Shown in pieces: positions 11,960-23,047 of a DNA stretch of 64,000 nt. Both the position numbers and the translations under genes were made by a program. The notes under the pieces are model-generated. The model saw nothing but the letters and a program-made list of their open reading frames with translations. It searched no databases and was not told where the DNA came from. The stretch's first letter is position 1. Each line of letters opens with the position of its first letter. The stretch comes from Stenogyne calaminthoides (Eukaryota; Streptophyta; Magnoliopsida; Lamiales; Lamiaceae), in NCBI GenBank assembly GCA_037126765.1, contig JBBCBC010000019.1:28232222-28296221 (forward strand), in the 5' to 3' direction.

Positions 11960-14250
11960 CGATAGATGGTTTTCGCGGTTTACGAAGCATGCTTATTAGG
12001 CAAAATGACCTTGACTGGGTCTCGATTAGACTTCCTTTTGTAGGTTGTCTTTTTTCGATTCGATCTGTTGATCGGGTTGGGGTTTCTTCGGAAAACCGGG
12101 TTCTTCCGTTGATTCCTCGGTGATGCTTTACCAAATAGGGTCCATTTCGTTCCCTTTCGGTTGAGCACTTGCTTTACCCGCTCAACCGGTCTCTTACCCT
12201 ATTAGATACAAATTTGGCTTTTGGTGTATCTTTTTTTTTGAAATTAAATCCGATTACACCTTTCTCGAGATGAATCGGTCGGAGCTTTTGAGGATGTGGA
12301 GGGTTTCTCATAGCCAAGTCCTCCTATCAATCTTTACTCGAAAATAAAGGCGTTTATGTCTTTAATCGGTTTGAGATGATTTTGAAAAAAAACATCTATT
12401 TTCTTCTGCAGATTTTCCTCGGAGGATTTCGAGACTTTCATGCATTCTAATAGCTCGCCGAATTTTGCTTGCAAGATTTTGAAGTCATCGACTTTGTTTG
12501 TCTGTTAATTTCCATCTGTTCTTTGATCTGCTTTTCTGATCGTAAGCTTTAACCTTGAGAATTTTAAATTCCTCGCTTACCTTCGGCGTTTCACCGATCT
12601 AAGTTCGAGGTTTTTTTCGAGATCATTTTCTTCAAACAGTCGATTATTTCGATCCTCGACTTATCATTCTCGGCTTCCACAATAAGCATAAGTTTCTCTT
12701 GCATTGGAGAGATCTTCAAGCAATTGCTCTCTGAGTAGAGCCGCGAGTCAATCTCCCCGCCGGTGTGCTAATGATAGCGAGTGTAGAAAACGAGCGAAGG
12801 GGGTTTGGAGGTTACCTCTGATTTAGTCCTCCCCGCCATCGTGCAAAGTTCATTATCGTCGATGAGAATATCGATCTTCACTTTCATAGAAGTCGACCTT
12901 TCTTCTTCGATCAAAGTCTTCTCTGAGGAGTATCCGGAGTCCCTCGGGGGCGGATAGGAATCGTCGATTCTGACGACGCGAACCATAGGCTCTTCGGTCT
13001 CTAAACCGTTGCTCTCTTTTGTTCCTCTTTTCTTCCCTCTCTCGGCGTCCGTCCAGGCGATCTGCTATAGTGACTGGCTTCTCCTTGGATTAAACACGCC
13101 TCGATCCACTGCTCCTTCCTTCCGGTGAATCACTCCTTCAGATGACCCTATCGGTGATTTCCCTTTCGATAGTAGTCCGAGTTTCTTCTATCCGATTGGT
13201 TATCTCTTCCTTCCTTTGTCCGACTATCTCTTTCCCTTTCATCTCTGATCCCTCCGATCATCGATCTGGTTCTTCTGGAGATCTATTGTGCGATCTCCTA
13301 TCTCGCCCCTCGGCTATGTTGATAGTCCTTATAAAATCTTCGATACTTACCAAGTTGTATATCCGACTTCTCAAGCTTTACGGTAAGCAACGCGATCTGT
13401 TACCGACTTAATATATTTCCAATGGGTTCATTGGCCTTTGTTCTGCTCTTGGTTGCCTTGAAAGCAACAGATTTTGAAGTCGAGGTTTCAAAGAGGGCCT
13501 CGTCTTCATCGAACGACCTCTTTCAATCGAGTCCGAACTCGCGTGAGCTTTAAGACTCAAGAACAAGCTACTAGGTTTCATTCTTGAAATGTCCCGCAAT
13601 CTTTGATTACCGTGACCTTCATGTCCCACTTCTTGGTGAGAGACCTTAGGATCTTATAGTTGATATCTTTATCGATCATCTCTACCAAGTTCTCGAAGCT
13701 TGTTTATAGACATTGTAATTCTTCCATCGAGTTCGTTGATGGTTTTAGTTGGCGGCATCTTGATTTCTCGAACTTCACCATTCGGCTTTTGAAGATTGTC
13801 TTTTTTATCTGCTCATTTCCCTCGCAGATCTCGGCCCGGTATCCCACATTGCTTTCGCAGATTTGAGATACTTAATCTTCTCTTTGGTGACCTTATCCAT
13901 TGTCTTCATGATGATATGTCTTGCAATGGTGTCCAGAGTATGCAGTTTTCTTTCTTCTGTGTCCATCAGGGCTGGGCTTTTTCGTACAAGACTTCCTGTG
14001 GGAAAGTCTGGATCTCCTCCGATTGCAGGGATTGTCCGTAGTAAATGATGATGGGTCCTCTCTCGATGACTTCCATCATTCTCGCCTTGTCGAGCCTAGA
14101 TGGTTGGACATATATATGGCCCAATCTGCATACTCATCATCAATAGAAACTTCGATCATCATCATACATACATACCGGATGTGTTATCCATCTTTGAGTG
14201 ATTTTGGAAAATGAATGAGTTTTAAAAACGGTTTTTCAAGATCAGTTCAG
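11960..14250 (-). pseudogene. Copia gag region, heavily frameshifted
   Basis: Pieces on the minus strand match the Sirevirus gag pattern. KILRSLTKKWDMKVTVI (about 13605-13655) is the conserved UBN2/gag segment. NELCTMAGRTKSEVTSKPPS (about 12790-12850) is the acidic linker. A basic segment with FGKASPRNQRKNP lies at 11980-12170, before the protease. No intact CCHC knuckle was found. Frames change every 100-250 bp. Confidence 0.65.
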
Positions 14251-14292
14251 ATGACCACAATGACACAGAGTCAGTGGTCGGAAGAACCAACC

Positions 14293-14304
14293 GCTCTGAT
14301 ACCA
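14293..14304 (-). other. Primer binding site (tRNA-iMet)
   Basis: The minus strand reads TGGTATCAGAGC two bases downstream of the 5' LTR end. It is complementary to the 3' end of initiator methionine tRNA, the usual primer of plant Copia elements. Confidence 0.9.
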
Positions 14305-14306
14305 CT

Positions 14307-15855
14307 TGTAGGTCCCGAACGGGTTATGTGAGGGGCGTAAGTCTAGAGGGAGGGTGAATAGACTTAAAAAACTTTTCGTCTTGGATCGGTGTGCGAAAGC
14401 GAATGCTTTGTCGAGTCGCGAAGTGAATCGATTTGATTCGATAACCAACTTCTTGAACGCCGGAAAGCGGATCGGTTCGGTAACTATCGATTAACTCGAT
14501 CGTCTGGAAGCTTAAGTTTTACCCGTGAAAAACCGGTTTGTATAAATCGATTCCAAGTTTTATCTTTTTAATCGGATGTGAGAAATCAAACCGATCGGAT
14601 CGTAAGCTTGGTGTCATGCGATCTTAACTTAGAATGTATGCGCTTTAAGATTGTGCGATGTGAGAGCAGATAATCAAAGCAAAGAAGGCACACAAGATTT
14701 ATAAAGGTTCGGACAAACCAGTCCTACATCCACTCTTCCCTTTCACAAGGGCACCAACTTAACCGACTTAACCGACCGACTTAGATTAGTGTGTTAGTCC
14801 AACACAAGACACCAACAGATGTTTTAAGAGTTCTCACTCAACGATCCCGTAAATCAAGATTAGAAACCCTAGATCGAATCTTGCTAAACAACTTATCCTA
14901 ACTTGGGGTTTGGGTAAGATTGTTTGAGGTTCCAACTATGAAATCTTTTCTTGAGTATAAGCGACTGAAAGCTAGATGAAAAAGATTTCTTGCTAAGAAC
15001 TTATGGGATGAACACAATATAAAATAAGCTTGTAGTTGTGTTCTTCGTGCGAAATCGACTATAGTTTGAGCTTCTTGATTATGTTGTTTGTCCCAAATTT
15101 CCGTATCTCACTCGAGTGTGATCCCATATTTATAGACCTTGAGATCAAAGAGCCGTTGGAGAGCAATTTGAATCTCGAGGCTATTTCTAGGTAGAGTTGC
15201 GTGGCTTGATGTGGCGTGCTTGAGAACTGGCATGGTGAAAGTTTATAAATGTTTGAGAGAAACAACATCGAATCCATGATGTATCGGCTGTTCATCGTGT
15301 CTCTTCCTTATTGGATGAAAGCCTTGCTTTGCGGTGTTGTTCCTCCAACTAAGGTTGGTATTCATCTTGTTCGGATCGCAGACGTATGATAAGATGAAAC
15401 ATCGATTTTCATCTTATGAGTTTGATCGATCGATCTGGGCGGTCGATCCACGATGGAGTCTTCTGGCTGTTGACTTAGCTTCAACCGGGCGACTCGTGAT
15501 GTAGGTCTTGGTCTTATCTTCGTGAAGTCATCCGATCTTCTAGTATAGAGGTTTGAGCTTCATGACTTCCGCCGAAGTTATCCGACAAGATCGATTAGAT
15601 CTCGATCTTCCGATTACGGTTTAGCGTTACTCTCCTCATCTTGATATCGCCTTTCTTCCGAATCTTCGATTCGACCTTTACATATTGAGTTCCCCCTCAA
15701 TATGTGACCTATCTATTACATCGATTTTTTCTATACAATCATTATCAACTCGGTCTCCTATAGCGAAGAATGTAAACATCGATCGGCCTAATGTGTCCGA
15801 TTGGTCCTATTACACGTGTTTTTGAACTTTCATCAAAACTATAAATTTCCCAACA
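14307..15855 (-). repeat. 5' LTR of the Sirevirus-like element
   Basis: This 1,549-bp partner of 1824-3364 keeps TG and CA ends. It should contain the element's promoter, read leftward. It differs from its partner mainly by short indels around CG sites, so an age estimated from LTR divergence would be unreliable unless those sites are checked. Confidence 0.92.
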
Positions 15856-16080
15856 CGCTCTATGTAAAATAAAAAACGAATAAAAAAATATATCATCTTG
15901 GATAATTTATCAACCGTCCAAACTAAAACTTTCTAAATGGTTTAAAAACCGCCCAAGTGCTTTTCTTGATAAGCGGTTTTTATCACCGTATCAAGCTTGG
16001 ATACCGATGCTTGGAGAGCGGTTATAACCGCTCTCCAAGGTCATTTTTCACAGTTGTCCAAGCCCAAATGTGTATTAGTG
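15856..16080. mobile_element. Probable terminal part of a CACTA-like element
   Basis: After the Sirevirus target duplication the sequence resumes with several GCGGTT/AACCGC inverted motifs, including a perfect 28-bp palindrome at 16011-16038. It ends in TGTATTAGTG at 16080. CACTA transposons end in CACTA...TAGTG and carry subterminal inverted motifs of this kind. The same GCGGTTttcAACCGC hairpin lies on the other side of the Sirevirus at 1808-1822. I infer that the Sirevirus sits in the subterminal region of the transposon that carried the Ulp1-like gene. The opposite terminus is outside the window. Confidence 0.35.
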
Positions 16081-16127
16081 CTACGAGCTCGGAAAACCCC
16101 AATTTTAACCGGAATGTGACTTGTGTG

Positions 16128-16300
16128 TGATTAAAAAAAAACAGTTTATGTTTTTCGACGAAAAAGAGACCAAAATTAGACAATCGAGATAGTTATAGGA
16201 CCAAAATTGAAAAGTTAAATTTTTTGGGACAAAAAATGGATTACAGAAAAGTTATGGATCTAAAAAACTTTTTTTCTCATAAATTTTGTGGTAGGTTGTA
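16128..16300 (+). repeat. Half-copy of the 16.4 kb Mutator-like MITE
   Basis: This stretch contains the arm sequence GAGACCAAAATT...TTGGGACAAAAAATGG and ends in ACTTTTTTTCTC. It is similar to one arm of 16437-16949 in the same orientation as that element's right arm. The partner arm is absent, so this copy is truncated. Confidence 0.6.
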
Positions 16301-16436
16301 TCCCGTCTTATAAATGAGATATTTTCATGTTTGTTTTTGTCTAATTATTTTATATTGAACAATTAATTAGATCTGCATCTGGTTCAATCCCATTAAACTT
16401 ACTCTCTTAATCGACCTAAATTATTAGTCAACGATG

Positions 16437-16949
16437 GAGAAAAAAAGTTTTTTGGTCACATAACTTATCCACTTTGTCCATTTTTCGTCCCAAAAAATTT
16501 AACTGTCCAATTTTAGTCCCACAACTAAATTGATTGTTCAATTTTGGTCTCATTTTTGCCGGAAAAATTCGAATAACGCCATTTTGATGACGTGTAAGTC
16601 ACGTGTTAATAAAATTTGGGGGTTCTCTATACTCTCGATGGCGTAAACGCTGACTATTTATTTCTTTTTTTTTTTTTTACATTTTTCAATCAATTAAACT
16701 ACACATGTGTAAATAATCCAATAAATCTAATTAAAACTAAACTTTCAAATCTGTAAATGTAAGAACAACTAAATTTTACCGGCACGTGACTTGCATAAGA
16801 CCGAAAATGACGTTTTTTTATTTTTTCGGTGAAAATGGGACCAAAATTGGACAATCCATTTAGTTATGTTACTAAAATTGGACAATAAATTTTTTTGGGA
16901 TGAAAAATGGACAATGGATAAGTTATGGGACCAAAAAAATTTTTTTCTC
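16437..16949. mobile_element. Mutator-like MITE with long inverted arms
   Basis: The 513-bp element begins GAGAAAAAAAGTTTTTTGG and ends with the near-perfect complement. The arms stay alignable for about 170 bp each, with the repeated phrase 'gtccaattttagtccc'. It is flanked on both sides by GTCAACGATG (16427-16436 and 16950-16959), a perfect 10-bp duplication close to the 9-10 bp typical of Mutator-like elements. No coding capacity. Confidence 0.85.
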
Positions 16950-16959
16950 GTCAACGATG

Positions 16960-17165
16960 TGATCACTCAACGTTCACATCAAGAAGTACGAGATCATTAT
17001 CAATTAGCCCAATTTGCTTCGCGGGATTTATTTGGGAGGATGTCTCCTTCCGTTTTGAGTCGAGTTGAGTTGAATGTGGAGTTTGTTTCGAGCTTGTTTG
17101 AAAAGTTATCGAATTTAGTATGTGTATGTATGTTTGATAATTGGAGTCGAGGTCAATTGATTTGA
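16960..17165 (+). pseudogene. Unrecognised coding-like fragment interrupted by a MITE
   Basis: Excising the MITE joins 16436 to 16960. The frame then reads VITQRSHQEVRDHYQLAQF and on to a stop near 17165, with balanced amino-acid composition (helical, Leu/Val/Glu-rich) unlike its AT-rich surroundings. I do not recognise the family. It could be the last exon of a decayed host gene or of a transposon gene. No intact gene upstream. Confidence 0.3.
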
Positions 17166-17245
17166 TATTTTTACACTTATTTTATATTCTTTATTTCATA
17201 CAGAATTTGATTATCCGAGTTTCATTTTGTACCAAACCTTATTTT

Positions 17246-19537
17246 AGAGTTTGAATAAAAAATGGTCTCATAACTTTGGTCTTTTTTTTTGTCTGAAAAA
17301 AGAATTCATTGAATCATGAATTGTTTGGTTATAAGGGATACCCGAATATATAAATCTAACCAGTCTTTGAAAGAATAATTACATAAAAGGGGATATTTAA
17401 CTGAACAGTAGCTCCAAAATCTCCCAATAATTTCGTCCACTATTTTCTCCTCCACAAATTCCGTGTTTTAAAAAATGCATTTGTTCCTACTTTTCCAAAT
17501 ATGCCACACAATACAGTTCCACAATCCAATTGCCACTTTTCTCCCCTTCTTACCCGATAAAATACCTGAGTGAATATTGACGTTCTCGATGATCTTGTTA
17601 TGTAGCGACAACGGAACCCCGAGCCATCTGTAGCACGCGTAGCAAATTGGAATCGTCTTCCTACAGCCCAGAAAGAGGTGTGAAGTTGTTTCCATTTCAT
17701 CCCCACAAAGAGGGCAGCCCGCATCAGTAGAGTGTTGCAAGATGTTCCTCTTGTGAAGATTTTTCTTAGTTGGAAGTCGGTCCCACAGTAATCGCCACGC
17801 CATCGCCGAAACTTTGATGGGATTGATTTTGCTCCAAATCCACTTGAATTCCTTGAGATTTCTGCCCTGTTGTGCTCCATTGTCTTCATTCCAACTGCTC
17901 AATATTTCATATGTCTTCTTTGTCTTGAACTCGCCATCCTGGGAACCTCTCCAATGCCATGAATCTTACACGTTTTCTCTCGGTATAAACCTGTTTACAA
18001 TGCATTCAAGATTAATGATAACAGGTAACTCACGATCAAATAAATTCCGCCTCCATCTCCACTTCCACGACCATACACCTCCCTCCCAAGCCCCCATCTC
18101 CCTCACTGACGCCTCCCTCAACTCACTCAGACAGAATAGTCTAGGGAACCGGTTCTTGAGTGAGCAAGAACCCGTCAATAGGCTATTCCAAAAACTTGTA
18201 TCCCTCCCTTCTCCAACTCTCCTCTCTAAATGCTCCCACAACCATTTTCCCCCCTCCCCAACACCATTTTCGATAATATCCCGCCACCATTTTGACCCTC
18301 TCACTAGTCTACCCGAACTCACCAGCCCACCCTCACCCACATCTAAATTGCCATACAAAGATCTCGCCACCCTCACCCATAACCTGTCTCCCTCATTCAA
18401 AAACCTCCACACCCATTTCCCAAGAAGTGCCTTATTGAACATTCCCAAATCCCTCACCCCAATACCCCCAAAAAATTTCGATTTACAAATATTTTTCCAA
18501 CTAATCCAAGCGATTTTTGAATTATTCTCACACCCACCCCAAAGATAATTACGTTATAAGGATTGCAAAACACTCAAGATTTTTTTTGGAATTTTGTAGA
18601 AAGAAAACTGGTAGACTGGAAACGAGGCGAGTACCGCATTCAAAAGAGTTATCCGACCCCCAAAAGAGACTTTCCGGTCCTCCCATGTCTTTATCTTTTT
18701 TCGAAATTTCAGCACTAAGGAATTCCACTCTGCTGCCCTATTTTGTCTTGCACCGACCCGAACACCCAAGTAAGAAAATGGAATCTCTCCAATTTCACAC
18801 CCCAATATTGTCGCCATCTCTTCCATGTAAAATCTGTCCACATTTGTCCCATCAAGCAACATTTATCATAATTAATTTTGAGTCCAGAAAGGATTTCAAA
18901 ATTCGATAACACCCTCCTAATGGCCCAGGCGTTATCAATGCTCGCAGCACCAATGAAAATGGTGTCATCCGCATATTGTAGATGCGAAACCTTGACACTG
19001 TTGGCTCCAATTTCAACTGCCTCGTACAGCCCATCACTCATTGCTTTTAACTTTTGTCTCAAATAGATTTAGTCCCATAATTTTTTTTATCGTCAATTCA
19101 GTCCCAATAACTTTGACAATGTCCAATTTTAGTCTCAAATCAGTCGGAACAACGTCATTTTAATTTGGTACTTTTCAGCGGATATTGTAACTGAACTGCC
19201 ACATGTACTGTCACGTGTATTTTTTTAAGTGTGTTTGACTGATTCTTACCGTCAATTTTGTTTTAATTTTAAGTTTTACATTTTAATTATATGCCTGAAA
19301 TTCTATCTATTAAAAAAAAATACACGTGGGATTCTAGTCACAGCATCCGCCAGAAAGCCCCAAATTAAACGGTAAAACGATGTTGTTCCGGCCGATTTGG
19401 GACTAAAATTGGACATTATCAAAATTATTGAGACTAAATCGACAACAAAGTTATGAGACCAAATTGGACATTATCAAACTTATGGAACTATATCTATTTG
19501 AGACCAAAATTATGAGATTATTTGTGATTGAAACTCT
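17246..19537. mobile_element. Fold-back MITE split by a LINE insertion
   Basis: The two ends are inverted copies: AGAGTTTGAAT...TCTCATAACTTTGGTCTC at 17246-17282 and its complement at 19501-19537. Arms of about 200 bp continue inward at 19060-19180 and 19360-19500 with the phrases 'gacaatgtccaattttagtc' and 'gtcggaacaacgtc'. Removing the LINE restores a continuous arm, leaving a MITE of about 515 bp. Its arm phrases resemble those of the 16.4 kb MITE, so the two may be related. I found no clear target duplication at the outer ends. Confidence 0.65.
17283..19048 (-). mobile_element. 5'-truncated LINE (L1-type non-LTR retrotransposon), frameshifted
   Basis: On the minus strand 18715-19062 encodes the RT palm (VSHLQYADDTIFIG, the YADD catalytic motif). 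18554-18862 continues with FSYLGVRVGA and KVSFGGRITLLNAVL. 17966-18457 continues with the thumb region. 17468-17902 encodes the zf-RVT domain (CPLCGDEMETTSHLFLGC). A T-run at 17282-17291 is the complement of the poly(A) tail. Flanks AACTTTGGTCT (17272-17282) and AACTTTTGTCT (19049-19059) make an 11-bp duplication with one mismatch. The endonuclease and the RT N-terminus are missing, a normal 5' truncation. It is dead as written. Confidence 0.88.
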
Positions 19538-21632
19538 AAACAGTTATTTGATCGTTTGTTTAAAATATATGACATCGAACTGATTTCGAATGAACGTCTT
19601 CTTTCAAGTAAATCTTTGAGGGTATATTTTATTTGGGATTTAGGTGGATTGGGGAAGTCGTGACTTCTAATTCCTATATTTAATTTGAACATTATGATGC
19701 ATAGTAAAAGATGTGTTCGTTCAAACCACATTAATAGGACTACTTATTTAGTTATCATGTTTCTTCAACCGCTTTAATATTTTAGATAAATTGCATCTCA
19801 TATATAGCATATGAGATTAATTCATTTGAACTAATGTAATACTTTCAAATATTTCTTTACTTTGCTCTCCATATATATATCTAAAGAATAATTTTTACAT
19901 ATAAACTATTGCAAAGAAAATTTCATTTGTAGTCCTATAACTTTGAACGATTTTATTTTTAGTCTTTTTTCAATTTTAACGCTGATATGTTTTTTTTTTT
20001 TGCCAGAATAAGCATGTACATTTTATGTGACACTTTTTTTAAGACAGTATTGCATTGATCTTATTTTTTTCAGAGGATGTTGTTGTATGGTGAATTTCAA
20101 AATCCACATCATGGTGAATTTCAAAGTATATATCAACCGTATTTTAACATATTTTATTTTCATACTTTTCATTTTGTTTAGGTAAATACAACTACGTAGC
20201 CTGAATTACGTATGGCGTGACATTTCTGGAATTTACTATGGAATAATTTTAAATTTTACATGCAATATATTATTCCTGCATTAGTCAATTGTGAATCTGA
20301 TAAGCATTAATAGACGATAAGCATGCAAGATGACCATCACAAGTTAATGGAGCAATATCTTTAGCAGCCAATATATATATGATAAAAACCAAAGGTAAAT
20401 ATATCATAAAAGAATAAATAATTTTTTTTTATCAAGAGAGAGTAAAAAAGAGTTTGAATTATCATTATAGAGAAAAAAGATCGAGTTTATCACAATGTGA
20501 ATACTGTATATACGTAGGATACAGTCCATGCATGTTTCTATTAGCATAAAGAGAAATAATATAAATTAATTAATTTTATATTGTTTTATAAGTTCGAACT
20601 TTAATTTAGTTAAATATTTAAATGAGATGATATATTTTCAATTAGTATGCACGTAATTTAGAAAATTTTGGTGCTTAATTAGATATCTTAATATTCAGAG
20701 AGTTGGTCTTAAGTATCAACCCACATATATTATTTTCTAAATTATGAGCATCAGTTAATTAAATTGATTAATTTGATTTTTTGTTTATGAGATTAATGTG
20801 ACACACAATTTACGTGTTGAACTTTAAACACCCTATATAGTGCACAAACAGACAATATTATTTTTCACTATCGTTCATGATATTATCTGACAACCAGTTG
20901 CAATCATACAGTACTCCACAATGCAGTGCTCCAGTAAAAGAGCCCACCAATAAGCATAACAATGGGGTGGTAGCATTTTTTCCAACGGTGTTAAGAGAAA
21001 TATTATTTCAATCGATTTCTTATATATAGTTTACGATTTTACTTTATTATTATATGTCATTACGTCGTATACATGATGTCTATAACTATAAGGAGTGAAA
21101 GTTGACACAAATCAACTTGCAACCTATTTGCTAACTTGAAAATCCGTCGAAATCAGCTGAATTTAATCGAGTCAAGCTCGAACTCTATTTTACACTCACT
21201 CAGCTCACTTAATATGATACTCGTGGTTGATGTTCTAACCAAATAATAATAATGCAATTAATATTTATTATCATTATCATTCTCATTCTCAAGTCATACC
21301 AAGTGAGTCATAGATCAATTAAGTTCAAACAAATTTTGAATTTTGAAATATTTTAATCAAGTCGAGATTGACCTGGCTCGTTTTCAATGGTACAAATGAT
21401 GCACATAGCTTACATGAAACATACAAAAATTATCATTATTTTAAACTTATAAAAAATATCACTGCTTTTACATAAAATTTATCAATGATAGAGTTTACTC
21501 GGAATGAACCCGTCCTATGTAAGTCCACTTATAATAACCCATTAATAATGACATGGCTCAAGTCATGTGCCAAGAAGTTGGGCCGGGCACGAGATCTCTG
21601 CCGTAACTAGTAGGCCCATGGATGACTAGTAA
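19538..21632. other. AT-rich intergenic sequence, no gene seen
   Basis: No open frame has gene-like composition. There are A/T runs, a direct repeat of 'tggtgaatttcaaa' at about 20090-20125, and stretches of simple AT. Nothing here can be assigned. Confidence 0.6.
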
Positions 21633-22200
21633 GGCTTAGGTTACTCACACCTACACATTTAGTAAATACACCTTCTTATCATTTTAAAAAAAAATAGACA
21701 CATAAAATGTCAAAACTATCATTTTCCTCAATTTACATTTGAAATATCGATTCTACTATTCAAAAATATGTATCGAATTTTTATAGTAAGTTCAAGAAAA
21801 TATTCCGAATTCCTTTACATAATTCGAAAATTTTTCCCGAAATTTTACATGTGAAAAAATGATCATTCTAGTTGAAAATATTTTTCGAGATTTTTCATAT
21901 TATTCAAGAAATATTTTCGAACTATTGTATTAACTTTGAAAAGTTTTTACGTCGGTTTACATGTGAAATATTGATCCTACTGTTAGGAAATATTTTTCGA
22001 ATTTTTATAGTAAGTTCGAGAAAATTTTCCGAATTCATGTACATAAATCGAAATTTTTTCCAAAATTTTACATGTGAAAAAATGAGAGGGAATTTATAAG
22101 GAAGTATGAATTAGGGTATTGTGGGAAAAAAAAAGGGGAATGTATTCATCATACGAGTGGTGTATTTACTAAAAAGGTAGGTGTGAGTAACCTGAGCCCC
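21633..22200. mobile_element. PIF/Harbinger-like (Tourist-type) MITE
   Basis: Inverted ends GGCTTAGGTTACTCACACCT (left) and its complement AGGTGTGAGTAACCTGAGCC (right) extend for about 40 bp to 'agtaaatacacc'. The element is flanked by TAA on both sides (21630-21632 and 22201-22203), the 3-bp duplication of PIF/Harbinger elements. The interior holds an imperfect direct duplication (about 21738-21860 and 21957-22085) of 'acatgtgaaa...tttttcgaattttta' text. No ORF. Confidence 0.75.
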
Positions 22201-22203
22201 TAA

Positions 22204-23047
22204 TTAATTTCTTTTAAGTTTGCGGTAAAAAGCATTAAAACCCCGATTTTTGGTTTCTTAGGCATAAATCTCAAACAAGTGGCTCACCCTTGACTCCAAG
22301 GCCCAAAGCCCAATTACCCCTAGGTCCAAGCTTTTTAAATTAGCACAAACAATGCCTCTAAAAGACAAATATACCCTTGTTTTCATCATTTTCTTCTTAA
22401 GCAAAATGTTGGCGTCCTTTTCTAAGAAACTGTCATTTTCTCCTTTCTTACATTCTTTCTTTCTCACTCTTCTCTAACCCATATCTTTTTTCTTCATTTT
22501 TTGACATGATTCTTTCTTCATTTTTTCACCTTTCCCATTTTTCAGAAAACATGCTTTCAAATTATTTATGTGAAGATTTGCAAAATAGGCTGAATTTATA
22601 CACCTTGAAAATTTCATATTTAAAATTGAAAAATTAAAAAACATTTACATATCTAATAAGAAATTTACACAGAAACATTACATAGAAATCCAATAAAAAT
22701 TCATCTTCATACAAAATTACACATTTTCGTACTCCAATTCGACATGCACATGTTCATCAATTAGATGAACATATTCATCTTCAAGTCAATGACTCGGAGA
22801 GTGACTCAGTTGACTCAGCGACTCGAAACGTGACTCAATTGACTCAGTGTTGCAACTCGAACTCTCCTTCATCACAAACTCAGCGAGTTGCAGATCTTGA
22901 TTCGAACGTTTCTCATCCTGACATGCACATATGCATCTCCAACTTAAAAAAATTCAGATCCCTCCTCTTGCACCCCTCCTCCGACGGCGCCCCTCTCCCC
23001 ACCGCCCCCTACCAAAACCAGAAAGCAGCAGCCACCCGCCTCCTTCT
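22204..23047. other. Unassigned sequence left of the nested solo LTRs
   Basis: AT-rich to about 22790, then a GTGACTC(A) cluster at 22780-22850, then a proline-rich GC-rich patch at 22970-23040. Together with 26424-26880 it forms one interrupted target. I see no recognisable protein. Confidence 0.4.

Larger units (their letters stand above)
1824..15855 (-). mobile_element. Sirevirus-like Ty1/Copia LTR retrotransposon, complete structure, minus strand
   Basis: Two long direct repeats (1824-3364 and 14307-15855) begin TG and end CA. Next to the right-hand repeat the minus strand reads TGGTATCAGAGC, the usual tRNA-iMet primer site, after a 2-bp spacer. Next to the left-hand repeat it has an A/G-rich polypurine tract. 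So the element is transcribed right to left. Flanks are CGCTA (1819-1823) and CGCTC (15856-15860), a near-perfect 5-bp target duplication. Between the LTRs, in minus-strand order, are gag, an aspartic protease, HHCC and integrase core, reverse transcriptase, RNase H and then about 5 kb more with an envelope-like ORF. That order is Copia; the ~14 kb size and the extra 3' ORF fit the Sirevirus/Maximus group. Every ORF is frameshifted, so the copy is not autonomous as written. Confidence 0.9.

Noticed and set aside
17814..18548. 244-codon plus-strand open frame, Pro/Ser/His-rich
   Set aside because: It lies opposite the LINE coding strand, where the minus frames carry RT and zf-RVT motifs; it is an antisense shadow.
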